Assembly (NCBI GenBank): GCA_014650415.1
Contig: BMUX01000009.1
Location: forward strand, 320,680 to 370,311
Direction of reading: 5' to 3'
Source: Streptomyces spiroverticillatus
Lineage (GTDB): Bacteria > Actinomycetota > Actinomycetes > Streptomycetales > Streptomycetaceae
Length of the DNA stretch: 49,632 bases
Below are positions 1 to 8,168 of this stretch, piece by piece. Below the pieces are notes generated by a model. It had not been told where the DNA came from. It saw only the letters and a program-made list of their open reading frames with translations, and did not search any database. How positions within the stretch are numbered: the stretch's first letter is position 1; each line of letters begins with the position of its first letter. The position numbers and the translations under genes are program-made.

Positions 1-335
1 CCCCTTCAGGGGCGCGGGGAACTGCGCGACCAGCCACCCACTCACCCGCACGGAACCGGTCCCATGCCCCTGCGGGTTTAGGTGAAGGGGCGGGGCTGGG
101 GACCCTCTGCCCAGGCAGCCGGGGGCTGCACCCACTCGGTACCGGGCGGGCCCGGAGCCCTGGGACCGCCTCCCGGCACCGGGTAGGCGAAGCACCGCCC
201 CGCCGGGGCAAGGAGGCCCCAGCCCCGCCCCTTTCCCTAAAGCGCTCGCCGCGCGGCGATGGACGGGTTCCGTGCGGGAGCGTCGTGGTTGCTCGCGCAG
301 TTCCCCGCGCCCCTGAAAGGGGCACGCCCGGTATC
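1..335. repeat. Composite GC-rich intergenic repeat, copy A (two core units head to head)
   Basis: The stretch before the first gene holds no CDS. It begins with CCCCTTCAGGGGCGCGGGGA and runs to a GGTGAAGGGGCGGGGCTGGG motif near 82-101. After a variable middle part the same core appears inverted, from CCCCAGCCCCGCCCCTTTCC near 221 to GCGCAGTTCCCCGCGCCCCT near 296-315. The whole is therefore an imperfect inverted repeat of about 330 bp. The same core occurs near 10203, 24770 and 30840. The right edge lies about 20 bp beyond the stop codon of the leftward DUF3027 gene. Function unknown; the position suggests a terminator-like or REP-like element. Confidence 0.8.
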
Positions 336-347
336 GCCCCGAGAGGA

Positions 348-1256
348 TCAGGAGTGGCCCAAGTCCTCCGACGCCGGGTCCTGGGTCGTCGGGACCGACC
401 CGCCCTCCGGGTCCGGCCGGAGGGGGAAGGCGTCGACCGCCATCGAGTCCAGGACCGGCACCGGCTGCTTCCCGGGCTTCGGGACGACCGCCTCCGAGTG
501 CCCTCCGCAGCCGTACGAGAGGGAGACGACATGACCGTCCGCCGGGCCGAATTCGTTGGCGCAGATGCCGAAGGCCTGGCCGAGCGAGCCCGAGACGGGG
601 ATCAGGAAGGCACAGGAGACGCAGGCCGCCGGGGCCGCCTGGGCCATCGGGGTCTTCGCCCCGTACTCCTCGTCCCAGCGGTCCGCGGCCAGATGGAGGC
701 CGTAGCGGGAGAGGACCCGGGCGCGGCGCATGCCGAGCTCTTCGGCGACCGAGGTGATGGAGCCCCGGACCGGCGGAACCGCGGTCGTGGCCAGTTCGGC
801 GTCCTCGGCCTCGACGAGGGATTCCATTTCCTCCGAGAGCAGGGAATTGGGCGGGGGTGCGTCCTCGCCCGTCCAGCCCGGCTCCAGGCGGAGGTCTTCG
901 GCCTCGGTGGGGAGCAGGTCGCCGGGGCCCATGTCGCCGGGGCGCAGCCGCTCGCTCCACGGCACCCATTCGGGGGCCTGGAGGGAGTCGGGCCCCGGGA
1001 GCAACACCGTCTCGTCGATGGTCACGAACTTCGCGCGGGAGGCACGAGCGACAGTGACCGCCCAGCGCCAGCCCCGGTAGCCCGGTTCCTTGGCCTCGAA
1101 GAGGTGGGTGACCACCCGGTCGCCCTCGGAGAAGAGAGAAACGTGCTCGCCCACCACCCCGGGGAAGGCCGCCTCCTCGGCGGCCTCGCGTGCGAGGTCG
1201 ACCGCTTCTGCGCACAGACGGTCGGGGGTACGGCTTCTCGTCGTCGCAGCACTCAC
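348..1256 (-). CDS. DUF3027 family protein
   Basis: Predicted cytoplasmic protein of 302 residues, recognised as the actinobacterial DUF3027 family, whose function is unknown. The N-terminal half carries the well-conserved stretches GYRGWRWAVTVARASRAKFV and LLPGPDSLQAPEWVPWSERL. The C-terminal half contains CVSCAFLIPVSGSLG and GICANEFGPADGHVV, giving a Cys-x-x-Cys pair and a further Cys that could bind a metal. I chose the GTG at 1256 because AGGAGAG sits about 11 bases upstream and the family begins close to this point; the open frame continues to 1565 but that extension is Arg/Pro-rich and looks non-coding. It is divergent from the MFS gene, with a 315-bp gap between them. Confidence 0.85.
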   Translation of the reverse strand: MSAATTRSRTPDRLCAEAVDLAREAAEEAAFPGVVGEHVSLFSEGDRVVTHLFEAKEPGYRGWRWAVTVARASRAKFVTIDETVLLPGPDSLQAPEWVPWSERLRPGDMGPGDLLPTEAEDLRLEPGWTGEDAPPPNSLLSEEMESLVEAEDAELATTAVPPVRGSITSVAEELGMRRARVLSRYGLHLAADRWDEEYGAKTPMAQAAPAACVSCAFLIPVSGSLGQAFGICANEFGPADGHVVSLSYGCGGHSEAVVPKPGKQPVPVLDSMAVDAFPLRPDPEGGSVPTTQDPASEDLGHS

Positions 1257-1571
1257 AGGTTTCGCTTCTCTCCTACGCCGTATCACGGGTGCGCCTGCCG
1301 AGGAGCGATGTAGACGGATGTCGGATGTACGAGCCGCGGGCGGAGCGGACCAAGGGGCCGCGTCGACGTCCGCGCCCGGTCCTGTCCTGTCTACGTGTCT
1401 CGGGCACACCTTCCGCGAACCATTCTGCGGGATCGCTGAGAGGCGCGCGGCCGAGGACAACCGCCGGTGGCGCGCTACGCACGCTACCCCCTCCGCCGCC
1501 CCCATCCCACCTGCACGTCCGAATCCCGGTTCGGGTCGTGTGGGGTCGGCGCGTCGTTGGGGCACTATGAC
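1257..1571. other. Intergenic gap between divergent genes
   Basis: About 315 bases without a convincing gene. It must hold the promoters of the leftward DUF3027 gene and the rightward MFS gene. I see no strong palindrome. CACTAT at 1563-1568 could be a -10 box for the MFS gene; that would put transcription start at the GTG at 1575, giving a leaderless message, but no clear -35 accompanies it. Confidence 0.4.
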
Positions 1572-2942
1572 GTGGTGACCGGTACCCGTACGTCGTCACG
1601 CAGTTCCGCCCCAACTGGGCCGCTCCGCAAGGCGGGCCGGGCGGTGGGGCATGCCCTCCACCTGCCGTTCACGGGTACGGCGAAGGGCATCCGGCGGGCC
1701 ACGCACGCGAACGGCGCGGGTGAGTCCGGGCTCGGCAAACTCATCGAGCTGCACGCCGTGAACGGCGCAGGCGACGTATTGATCACAATTGCGCTTGCCT
1801 CGACTGTTTTCTTTTCGGTGCCGACGGATGAGGCGCGGGGGCGGGTGGCCCTCTACCTCGCGATCACCATGGCGCCGTTCACTCTTCTCGCCCCCGTCAT
1901 CGGGCCGCTGCTGGACCGTCTGCCGCACGGGCGCAGGGCCGCGATGGCCGGTGCGATGCTCGCGCGGGCGGTGCTGGCGCTCGCCATGTCGGGGGCGGTG
2001 GCGACCGGCGGCATCGAGCTGTATCCGGCCGCGCTGGGTGTGCTGGTGGCGTCCAAGGCGTACGGAGTCGTACGCAGTGCGGTGGTGCCGAGACTGCTGC
2101 CGCCGCGGTTCTCGCTGGTCAAGGCGAACTCGCGGGTGACGCTGGCGGGGCTGCTCGCCACCGGGGCGGCTGCTCCGATCGGGGCGGGGTTGCAGCGGAT
2201 CGGCCCCGCGTGGCCGCTGTACGGGGCTTTTCTCGTCTTCGTCGCGGGGACTTTTCTGGCTTTCTCCATGCCGGGGAAGGTGGACTCCGCGAAGGGCGAG
2301 CGGCGGGCCCATCTGGCGTCCGAGCACGTCGGCGAGGCGCAGACGAAGACCGGGCTGCGGGATGTCGGGCCGTCCGTGGTGCACGCCCTGCAGGCGAATG
2401 CCGCCCTGCGGGCGCTCTCCGGGTTCCTGATCTTCTTCCTCGCCTTCCTGCTGCGGCAGCATCCCCTCGCCGGGCAGAGCGCGGCCGTCTCGCTCGGGAT
2501 CGTCGGCGTCGCGGCGGGGCTCGGGAACGCGGTCGGCACGGCGGTCGGGGCCTGGCTGAAGTCCCGCGCCCCGGAGCTGATCATCGCGACCGTGCTCGGG
2601 GTCGCCCTCGCCGTCTCCGTCCTGACCTCCGTCTTCTTCAGCGGGTTCCTGGTGGCCGCGCTGGGCGCGGTGGCCGGGCTGTGCCAGGCGCTCGGCAAGC
2701 TCTCGCTGGACGCGCTGATCCAGCGGGACGTGCCCGAGGGCGTCCGGAATTCCGCCTTCGCCCGTTCGGAGACCCTGCTCCAGGTGGCCTGGGTGGTGGG
2801 CGGGGCCATCGGCATCGCGCTGCCGCTGGTGGCCTGGCTGGGCATGGGGGTGGGTGCGGCGCTGGTCGCCCTGGGCGCCCTGGTCTCCGTGCGGGGCCTG
2901 ATGCGGGCCGCCCGCTCGAAGGGCCGTACGGCACTCAAATAA
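1572..2942 (+). CDS. MFS transporter
   Basis: Integral membrane transporter of about 456 residues. The sequence after residue 60 alternates hydrophobic helices with short charged loops; the N-terminal loop RGRVALYLAITMAPFTLLAP followed by VIGPLLDRLPHGRRAAMAGA is the loop 2-3 region of the major facilitator superfamily. Substrate unknown. The first 55 residues are hydrophilic and basic, and the conserved HAVNGAGDVLITIALASTVF marks entry into the first helix. GTG codons at 1572 and 1575 are both possible starts; the longer open frame upstream lacks coding character and an ATG at 1567 is out of frame. A 23-bp tandem duplication follows the stop directly. Confidence 0.85.
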   Translation: MVTGTRTSSRSSAPTGPLRKAGRAVGHALHLPFTGTAKGIRRATHANGAGESGLGKLIELHAVNGAGDVLITIALASTVFFSVPTDEARGRVALYLAITMAPFTLLAPVIGPLLDRLPHGRRAAMAGAMLARAVLALAMSGAVATGGIELYPAALGVLVASKAYGVVRSAVVPRLLPPRFSLVKANSRVTLAGLLATGAAAPIGAGLQRIGPAWPLYGAFLVFVAGTFLAFSMPGKVDSAKGERRAHLASEHVGEAQTKTGLRDVGPSVVHALQANAALRALSGFLIFFLAFLLRQHPLAGQSAAVSLGIVGVAAGLGNAVGTAVGAWLKSRAPELIIATVLGVALAVSVLTSVFFSGFLVAALGAVAGLCQALGKLSLDALIQRDVPEGVRNSAFARSETLLQVAWVVGGAIGIALPLVAWLGMGVGAALVALGALVSVRGLMRAARSKGRTALK

Positions 2943-2988
2943 TCCCGAGTACGGCGCTCGAGCAGTCCCGAGTACGGCGCCCAAGCAG
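2943..2988. repeat. 23-bp tandem duplication
   Basis: Two adjacent copies of a 23-base unit beginning TCCCGAGTACGGCGC, differing at two positions, start directly after the TAA of the MFS gene. The last 23 bases of that gene match the unit at about 13 of 23 positions, so the array may have grown out of the gene's 3' end. Confidence 0.8.
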
Positions 2989-3060
2989 CCCATACCGGGG
3001 CGGGACACCCCGGAAGGCCCCCGGCGTGGCCCAGCAGTGCCGGAGCGATAGCCTTCGCGC

Positions 3061-3546
3061 ATGACCGTTGCGTTGTTCACGGGCAAGGCCCGCCGTACCA
3101 CTGCCGCCCTCGGCGTTGCCGCTGCCGGGCTGCTCGTCCTCTCCGCCTGCGACAAGCCGACGCCCCGCGCCACCGTCACGGTCGGCACGAGCTCGGTCAA
3201 CGCCGAGGCCGGCTGCTACGACGCCGACAAGGGCATCGCCGAGAAGGACATGAAGGCCTGCCTGAACAAGAAGCCGGCGGAGACCGTCAAGCTCTCCCTG
3301 GAGGACACCCTCCGCCTGGGCGTCGACCCCGAGGTCGCCGAGAACGGCTGGTCCCTGTTCCTCAACGGCGAGCAGGCCGAGCGCGAGCCGTACAAGAAGA
3401 CGTACCGCACCCTCCCCGGCTCGGCCTTCTTCGGCCCCCGCCAGGACGGCTCGCCGGCCCCCAAGCAGGTCGTGCTGAGCATCGTGGAGACCGGCAGCAA
3501 CAAGCTCATCGGCTCCTGGAACTTCAAGCTGGAGAAGGCTGCCTGA
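3061..3546 (+). CDS. DUF2771 family lipoprotein
   Basis: Secreted, lipid-anchored protein of 161 residues. The N-terminus has a basic start (GKARRTT), a hydrophobic core AALGVAAAGLLVLSAC and a lipobox LSAC, so Cys30 should be acylated after signal peptidase II cleavage. The mature part resembles the actinobacterial DUF2771 family; its role is not established. It ends five bases before the mqnB start and is probably cotranscribed with mqnB and mqnD, but nothing in its sequence links it to menaquinone synthesis. Confidence 0.85.
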   Translation: MTVALFTGKARRTTAALGVAAAGLLVLSACDKPTPRATVTVGTSSVNAEAGCYDADKGIAEKDMKACLNKKPAETVKLSLEDTLRLGVDPEVAENGWSLFLNGEQAEREPYKKTYRTLPGSAFFGPRQDGSPAPKQVVLSIVETGSNKLIGSWNFKLEKAA

Positions 3547-3551
3547 GTCCG

Positions 3552-4187
3552 GTGGACATCCTCGTCGTGACCGCGGTCCCCGCCGAGCGGGACGCGGTCA
3601 CGCGTGCGTATGAGGGGTACGACGTCGTGGCCGGCGGCGTCGGGCCCGCCGCCGCGGCCGCCTCCACCGCCCGCGCGCTGGCCACCGGCTCGTACGGTCT
3701 GGTGATCTCGGCCGGGATCGGCGGCGGCTTCCCGGGCCGGGCCCCCCTCGCCTCCGTGGTCGTCGCGGACGTCATCGTCGCCGCCGACCTGGGCGCGGAG
3801 ACCGCCGAGGGGTACGTGCCCGTCACCGGTCTCGGGTTCGGGACCGTGGAACACCTGCCTCCGGCCGATCTCGTACGAGTGACGAGTGAGGCCGCCGGAG
3901 CCGCCACCGGCACCGTCCTCACCGTCTCCACCGTCACCGGCACCGCCGCCCGCGCCGCCGAGCTGAGCGCGCGGCATCCGCGGGCCGCCGTCGAGGCGAT
4001 GGAGGGCTTCGGGGTGGCGGAGGCCGCCGCCCTGTTCGGGCTGCCGGTGCTGGAGATCCGCGCCGTGTCCAACGCGGTGGGGCCGCGCGACCGGGACGCC
4101 TGGCGGATCGGGGACGCGCTCGGTGCGCTGAGCGACGCCTTCGGGAAGATCGCACCCGTACTCAAGGGTTGGACACCACATGACTGA
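3552..4187 (+). CDS. mqnB: Futalosine hydrolase
   Basis: Predicted to hydrolyse futalosine, releasing hypoxanthine and dehypoxanthine futalosine, in the alternative (futalosine) menaquinone pathway; cytoplasmic. The 211 residues show the nucleoside-phosphorylase-like fold of MTA/SAH nucleosidases: DILVVTAVPAERDAV at the N-terminus, the glycine-rich VISAGIGGGFPG near 52-63, and VEAMEGFGVAEAA, which corresponds to the ribose-binding Met-Glu segment. The start is a GTG five bases after the lipoprotein stop. The 3' end overlaps mqnD by eight bases, so the two are likely translationally coupled. mqnA, mqnC and mqnE are not in this window, as in other Streptomyces where the pathway genes are scattered. 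Confidence 0.92.
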   Translation: MDILVVTAVPAERDAVTRAYEGYDVVAGGVGPAAAAASTARALATGSYGLVISAGIGGGFPGRAPLASVVVADVIVAADLGAETAEGYVPVTGLGFGTVEHLPPADLVRVTSEAAGAATGTVLTVSTVTGTAARAAELSARHPRAAVEAMEGFGVAEAAALFGLPVLEIRAVSNAVGPRDRDAWRIGDALGALSDAFGKIAPVLKGWTPHD

Positions 4188-5031
4188 CAAGCCGCTGAAC
4201 ATAGCCTTCTCGCCCTGCCCCAACGACACCTTCGTCTTCGACGCCTGGGCGCACGGCCGTGTCCCCGGGGCCCCGGCGCTGGACGTCACCTTCGCGGACA
4301 TCGACATCACGAACGGCATGGCCGAGCGCGGCGAGTTCGACGTGCTGAAGGTGTCGTACGCGGTGCTGCCGTGGGTCCTGGAGGAGTACGCGCTGCTGCC
4401 GTGCGGCGGGGCGCTCGGGCGGGGCTGCGGGCCGCTGGTGCTCACCCGCGGGGCCGGGGTCGACCTCACCGGGAAGACCGTGGCCGTGCCGAGCGAGCGC
4501 TCGACGGCGTACCTGCTGTTCCGGCTGTGGGCGGCCGACGTGGTGCCCGGCGGGGTCGGCGAGGTCGTCGTCATGCCGTTCGACCAGATCATGCCCGCCG
4601 TGCGGGACGGGAAGGTGGACGCGGGACTCGTCATTCACGAAGCCCGCTTCACGTACCAGAACTACGGTCTGCACAAGCTGGCCGACATGGGCGAGCACTG
4701 GGAGGCCACCACCGGGCTGCCCATCCCGCTCGGCGCGATCATCGCCAAGCGCTCGCTGGGCGAGGAGCGGCTGCGGGAGCTGGCACAGGCCGCCAGGGCG
4801 TCCGTGCAGATGGCGTGGAAGGACCCCGAGGCGTCGCGTCCGTACGTCTCGGAGCACGCCCAGGAGATGGACCCGGCCGTCGCCGACCAGCACATCGCGC
4901 TGTACGTGAACGAGTTCAGCGCCGACCTCGGCGAGGACGGGTACGCGGCCGTGCGCGGGCTGCTGGAACGCGCGGCGGCCGAAGGGCTCGTTCCGCCCCT
5001 CGGCCGCGATGCGCTGAGTTTCCCCGCCTGA
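4180..5031 (+). CDS. mqnD: 1,4-dihydroxy-6-naphthoate synthase
   Basis: Converts cyclic dehypoxanthine futalosine to 1,4-dihydroxy-6-naphthoate in the futalosine menaquinone pathway. The 283-residue protein opens with the family signature IAFSPCPNDTFVFDAWAHG and has the two-lobed periplasmic-binding-protein-like layout of MqnA/MqnD: FDVLKVSYAVLPWVLEEYAL, then VAVPSERSTAYLLFRLW, then DAGLVIHEARFTYQNYGLHK, which contains the conserved His-Glu of the active-site region. The ATG lies inside the end of mqnB in another frame. The gene converges on the cold-shock gene with only seven bases between the stops and no obvious hairpin. Confidence 0.93.
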   Translation: MTDKPLNIAFSPCPNDTFVFDAWAHGRVPGAPALDVTFADIDITNGMAERGEFDVLKVSYAVLPWVLEEYALLPCGGALGRGCGPLVLTRGAGVDLTGKTVAVPSERSTAYLLFRLWAADVVPGGVGEVVVMPFDQIMPAVRDGKVDAGLVIHEARFTYQNYGLHKLADMGEHWEATTGLPIPLGAIIAKRSLGEERLRELAQAARASVQMAWKDPEASRPYVSEHAQEMDPAVADQHIALYVNEFSADLGEDGYAAVRGLLERAAAEGLVPPLGRDALSFPA

Positions 5032-5038
5032 TCAGGCG

Positions 5039-5422
5039 TTATACGTCGAGCTGGTCCGCCACCGCGCGCAGCAGGCCCGCGATCTTCTTGCCCGCGGCCT
5101 TGTCGGGGTAGCGGCCCCGCTCCAGGGACGGGGTGATGTTCTCCAGGAGGGTGGTGAGGTCCTGGACGATGGAGGCCAGCTCGTCGGGCTTGCGGCGCTG
5201 GGCGGCGGCCACCGAGGGGGTCGGGTCCAGGACCGTCACCGACAGGGCCTGGTCACCGCGCTGGCCTGCGACGACACCGAATTCGACGCGCTGTCCGGGC
5301 TTGAGGCTCTCGACACCGGCCGGGAGCACCGAGGAGTGGACGAAAACGTCGCCGCCGTCGTCGCGGGAGAGGAAGCCGAAGCCCTTCTCGCTGTTGAACC
5401 ACTTGACCTTGCCGGTAGGCAC
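5039..5422 (-). CDS. Cold-shock domain protein with C-terminal extension
   Basis: Nucleic-acid-binding protein of 127 residues. Residues 1-66 form a cold-shock domain with KVKWFNSEKGFGFLSRDDG (RNP1-like) and DVFVHSSVL (RNP2-like). Residues 67-127 are an added, partly helical tail (PDELASIVQDLTTLLENITP, ending GLLRAVADQLDV) that the 67-residue Csp at 49347 lacks. Such extended versions are known in Streptomyces, and the tail may mediate dimer or partner contacts. Upstream, a 7-bp inverted repeat GCGGGTC/GACCCGC at 5491-5510 lies in the probable promoter region. Confidence 0.9.
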   Translation of the reverse strand: MPTGKVKWFNSEKGFGFLSRDDGGDVFVHSSVLPAGVESLKPGQRVEFGVVAGQRGDQALSVTVLDPTPSVAAAQRRKPDELASIVQDLTTLLENITPSLERGRYPDKAAGKKIAGLLRAVADQLDV

Positions 5423-5490
5423 CGTCTGTCCTCGTCCTCGTACTCGTCGGGTCCGGACAAGCCGCGAAAACGGGTCCGGATAGCACTACA

Positions 5491-5510
5491 GCGGGTCTCC
5501 AGTGACCCGC
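5491..5510. promoter_or_regulatory. Inverted repeat upstream of the extended csp gene
   Basis: GCGGGTC, a 6-base spacer, then GACCCGC. It sits about 70 bases upstream of the leftward cold-shock gene, next to TAGTGCTATCC on that strand, which could contain a -10 element. It may be an operator or part of the promoter; no known regulator is recognised. Confidence 0.35.
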
Positions 5511-5620
5511 CACTCATTAGGCTAATGGTCTGCTCGCCGCTGACAAGAGTCGCCGGGGGCTCCCCCGGGCCCGGTCGGGCCCCGGGCCGACTCCCAGGGC
5601 TTGGGAACTACCCTTGCCGG

Positions 5621-5872
5621 GTGAGCAACGAAACCCGTACGACAGAGTCCGCGGAGTCCACGGCCGGCGATCGGCTGGTTCGCATCGGTGCGATCGTCTT
5701 CTTCGTGGGCGCGATCGCGACGCTGGTGACGGTGGCGCCGCTGTTCCTGGGCACCGAGCCCTTCCCGTCGATCGCGTACGCGGTCTGCATGCTGATGGGC
5801 GTCGGCTTCGTGATCGCGGCGGCCGGTGTGCTGACGTCGATCGCGGCGCAGCGCAGGGCCGCGCGGGGCTGA
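5621..5872 (+). CDS. Small two-helix membrane protein
   Basis: Protein of 83 residues with a hydrophilic, acidic start (SNETRTTESAESTAGDRL) and two hydrophobic segments, VRIGAIVFFVGAIATLVTV and IAYAVCMLMGVGFVIAAAGV, separated by a short loop; the tail is basic (AAQRRAARG), which suggests a cytoplasmic C-terminus. Function unknown. The GTG at 5621 was chosen because the upstream part of the frame overlaps the 5' region of the cold-shock gene and has no coding character. It converges on the MMPL gene, 20 bases apart. Confidence 0.7.
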   Translation: MSNETRTTESAESTAGDRLVRIGAIVFFVGAIATLVTVAPLFLGTEPFPSIAYAVCMLMGVGFVIAAAGVLTSIAAQRRAARG

Positions 5873-5892
5873 GTCTCCCGCGCAGGGGTCCG

Positions 5893-8058
5893 CTACGGGT
5901 TCTCCACTCGGCCGGATTCCTCCCTCAGCGGTGCGGGCTCCACCCGCAGCAGCCGGGCCGCCGGGGCGGGGAGCCACCAGTTCCACTTGCCCATCAGGGC
6001 GACGGCCGCCGGTACCAGGAGGCCGCGCACCAGCGTCGCGTCGAGCAGGATGCCGAGCGCGACGCCCGAGGCGAAGATCGACACGTCCAGCTCGCCGCCC
6101 GAGGCCATCGAGGCGAAGGAGCAGAAGAGGATCAGCGCCGCGCAGGTGACCAGGCGGCCGGTGCGTCCGATGCCGTTGACGACGGCGGTGCGTGTGGAGC
6201 CCGTGCGGTCGTACTCCTCGCGCATGCGGGCCAGGATGAAGACCTCGTAGTCCATCGACAGCCCGTACAGGAACGCGAAGACCGCCACCGGGACGAAGGT
6301 GCCGATCGAGCCGTCCGGCCGGATGCCGAGGAGCGTCTCGGTGCCCCAGCCCCACTGCCACAGCACGACCATCGCGCCCAGCACCGCCCCCAGCGACAGC
6401 AGGTTGAGGACGATCGCCTTCAGGGGGAGGAGCAGGGAGCGGAAGGCGCGGGCCAGCATCACGTACGTGACCAGGGAGAGCGCGGCCAGCGTCCAGGGGA
6501 AGGCGCTGTAGGTGACGGACACGTAGTCGAGCTGCTGGGTGACGTTGCCGCCGACCAGGACGCCGTCGGGGACCCGGTCGACGACCCGGGCGACGGTGTC
6601 CTCGCCCGCCGGTGAGCCGCCTTCGGCGTGCGGGAGGACCGTGAGGAGGGCGGAGCCGTCCCGGTGCCGTCCCGAGGCCGCGACCGCGTGGACGCCTTCG
6701 GTCGCGCGCAGGGTGTCGGCGACCGCGGTCGCGTCGGTGCCGGCGGGAACGTACACGTCGAAGGCGGTCAGCACGCCCGAGGGGATGTGGGCGTCGGTGA
6801 GCGCGGTGAGGCCGGTGCGGCCGGGGCCCGTGTCGGCGAGGCGGTCGGTGGTCGGCACGGACAGGTTGAGGCCGAACGCGAGGCAGGAGAGGGCCAGCAG
6901 GGCCGCCGCGCTGAGCGCGGCCGTCAGCAGGCGCAAGCGCACCACCCGGCGGGCCACCGCCGTCCAGAACCGCCCGGCGGACGCCTCCCTGGCCAGGCCT
7001 GCGCGCATCGGTTTCCCCGCCTCCCGGCGGCGGGCCGACCTGCGGCCGGAGGAGGACAGCAGCAGCGGCAGCAGGGTCAGCGAGACCAGGGCGCTGGCGG
7101 CGGTGACCGCCATGCCGCCGACGCCCAGGCTGCGGAGCAGCGGAATCGGGAGGAGCGCCAGGGTGAGCAGGCCGACGCCGACCGCGCCCGCGGAGAGGAC
7201 GACCGCGTGCCCGGAGGTGGCCATGGCGCGGCGCACCGCCGCGTCGCCGTGGTGCCCCTTGGCCTCCTCCTCGCGCCAGCGGGTCACCAGGATCAGCGCG
7301 TAGTCGATCGCGATGCCGACGCCGAACAGCGGCAGCATGATCACCGTGGTCTCGTGCACCGCGATCAACGGGCTCGCCGCGAGCAGCCCCAGGAACGACA
7401 CCGGCACCGCGACCAGCGCGGTCAGCAGCGGCACGAGGGCGAGGGCGGAGCGGAAGACGTACAGGAGGGCGACGATCGCCGCGCCGAGGGTGACCGCCAG
7501 CTTCACCGGCACGTTGAGGCCGCCCGTGTCCGCGCCGGTGGCGAGGGTGTCGAGGCCGGTGACGTGGACGGTGGAGCCCGGCGGCAGGGCGGGGCGCATC
7601 GCGTCGGCGATCAGCGGGCCGTACGCCGGGGCTTCGCCCAGTGCGCTGCCGGGCAGGCCGCCCTGCTCGACGGGGCCGCCGAAGACCAGGCCGAAGGTGG
7701 TGCGGCCGTCGGTGCCGACGAAGGCCGGGTCGCGGGTGTTCGCGTACGAGGAGACGCGGGCGCCGATCCGGTCCGCGGCGGCGTCGAAGGCCCGGCCGAG
7801 GGCGGCGCGCGCGTCCTCGGCGCGCTGTCCCTCGGGGAGGGTGACCACGGGGACGAAGGGGCGTTCGTAGCCGCCGTTGCCGTACGTCTGGACGATCTTC
7901 TGGTTCGCCTCGTGGCCGGGGAGGCCGGGGTAGGCGTTCCGCCCGTCCATGGACGGGACCAGCAGGGCGACGGCTCCGGCGCCGGCCAGCAGGAGGGCGG
8001 CGACGAGCAGGCGCACGAGTCGTTCGCGTCCGAGGACGAAGTCGCAGAGTTTTTCCAT
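5893..8058 (-). CDS. MMPL family RND exporter
   Basis: Large inner-membrane exporter of 721 residues of the MMPL class, which moves lipids or hydrophobic molecules using the proton gradient. It shows the duplicated RND layout: a first helix, an extracytoplasmic loop (about 40-190), a bundle of helices containing FGVGIAIDYALILVTRWREE, a second large loop, and a second bundle containing LYGLSMDYEVFILARMREEY. The Asp-Tyr pairs in both bundles match the proton-relay motif of the family. Substrate unknown. It is divergent from a two-component system pair, a layout that often means the regulator controls the exporter. It is shorter than mycobacterial MmpL proteins, as is usual for Streptomyces homologues. 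Confidence 0.9.
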   Translation of the reverse strand: MEKLCDFVLGRERLVRLLVAALLLAGAGAVALLVPSMDGRNAYPGLPGHEANQKIVQTYGNGGYERPFVPVVTLPEGQRAEDARAALGRAFDAAADRIGARVSSYANTRDPAFVGTDGRTTFGLVFGGPVEQGGLPGSALGEAPAYGPLIADAMRPALPPGSTVHVTGLDTLATGADTGGLNVPVKLAVTLGAAIVALLYVFRSALALVPLLTALVAVPVSFLGLLAASPLIAVHETTVIMLPLFGVGIAIDYALILVTRWREEEAKGHHGDAAVRRAMATSGHAVVLSAGAVGVGLLTLALLPIPLLRSLGVGGMAVTAASALVSLTLLPLLLSSSGRRSARRREAGKPMRAGLAREASAGRFWTAVARRVVRLRLLTAALSAAALLALSCLAFGLNLSVPTTDRLADTGPGRTGLTALTDAHIPSGVLTAFDVYVPAGTDATAVADTLRATEGVHAVAASGRHRDGSALLTVLPHAEGGSPAGEDTVARVVDRVPDGVLVGGNVTQQLDYVSVTYSAFPWTLAALSLVTYVMLARAFRSLLLPLKAIVLNLLSLGAVLGAMVVLWQWGWGTETLLGIRPDGSIGTFVPVAVFAFLYGLSMDYEVFILARMREEYDRTGSTRTAVVNGIGRTGRLVTCAALILFCSFASMASGGELDVSIFASGVALGILLDATLVRGLLVPAAVALMGKWNWWLPAPAARLLRVEPAPLREESGRVENP

Positions 8059-8168
8059 GGGCTCAGGTCAGCAGGGCGTTCTTCGGGGCTTCGGTGGTTG
8101 TTCTGGGAGATCGCTGAGAATGTCCGCCAAGACCGGTCAACGTGCTCCTGATTGAGGACACTTGGTGC

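Noticed and set aside
1596..3200. Long leftward frame over the MFS gene
   Set aside because: Arg/Pro/Gln-rich composition and no motifs; the forward frame has clear membrane helices.
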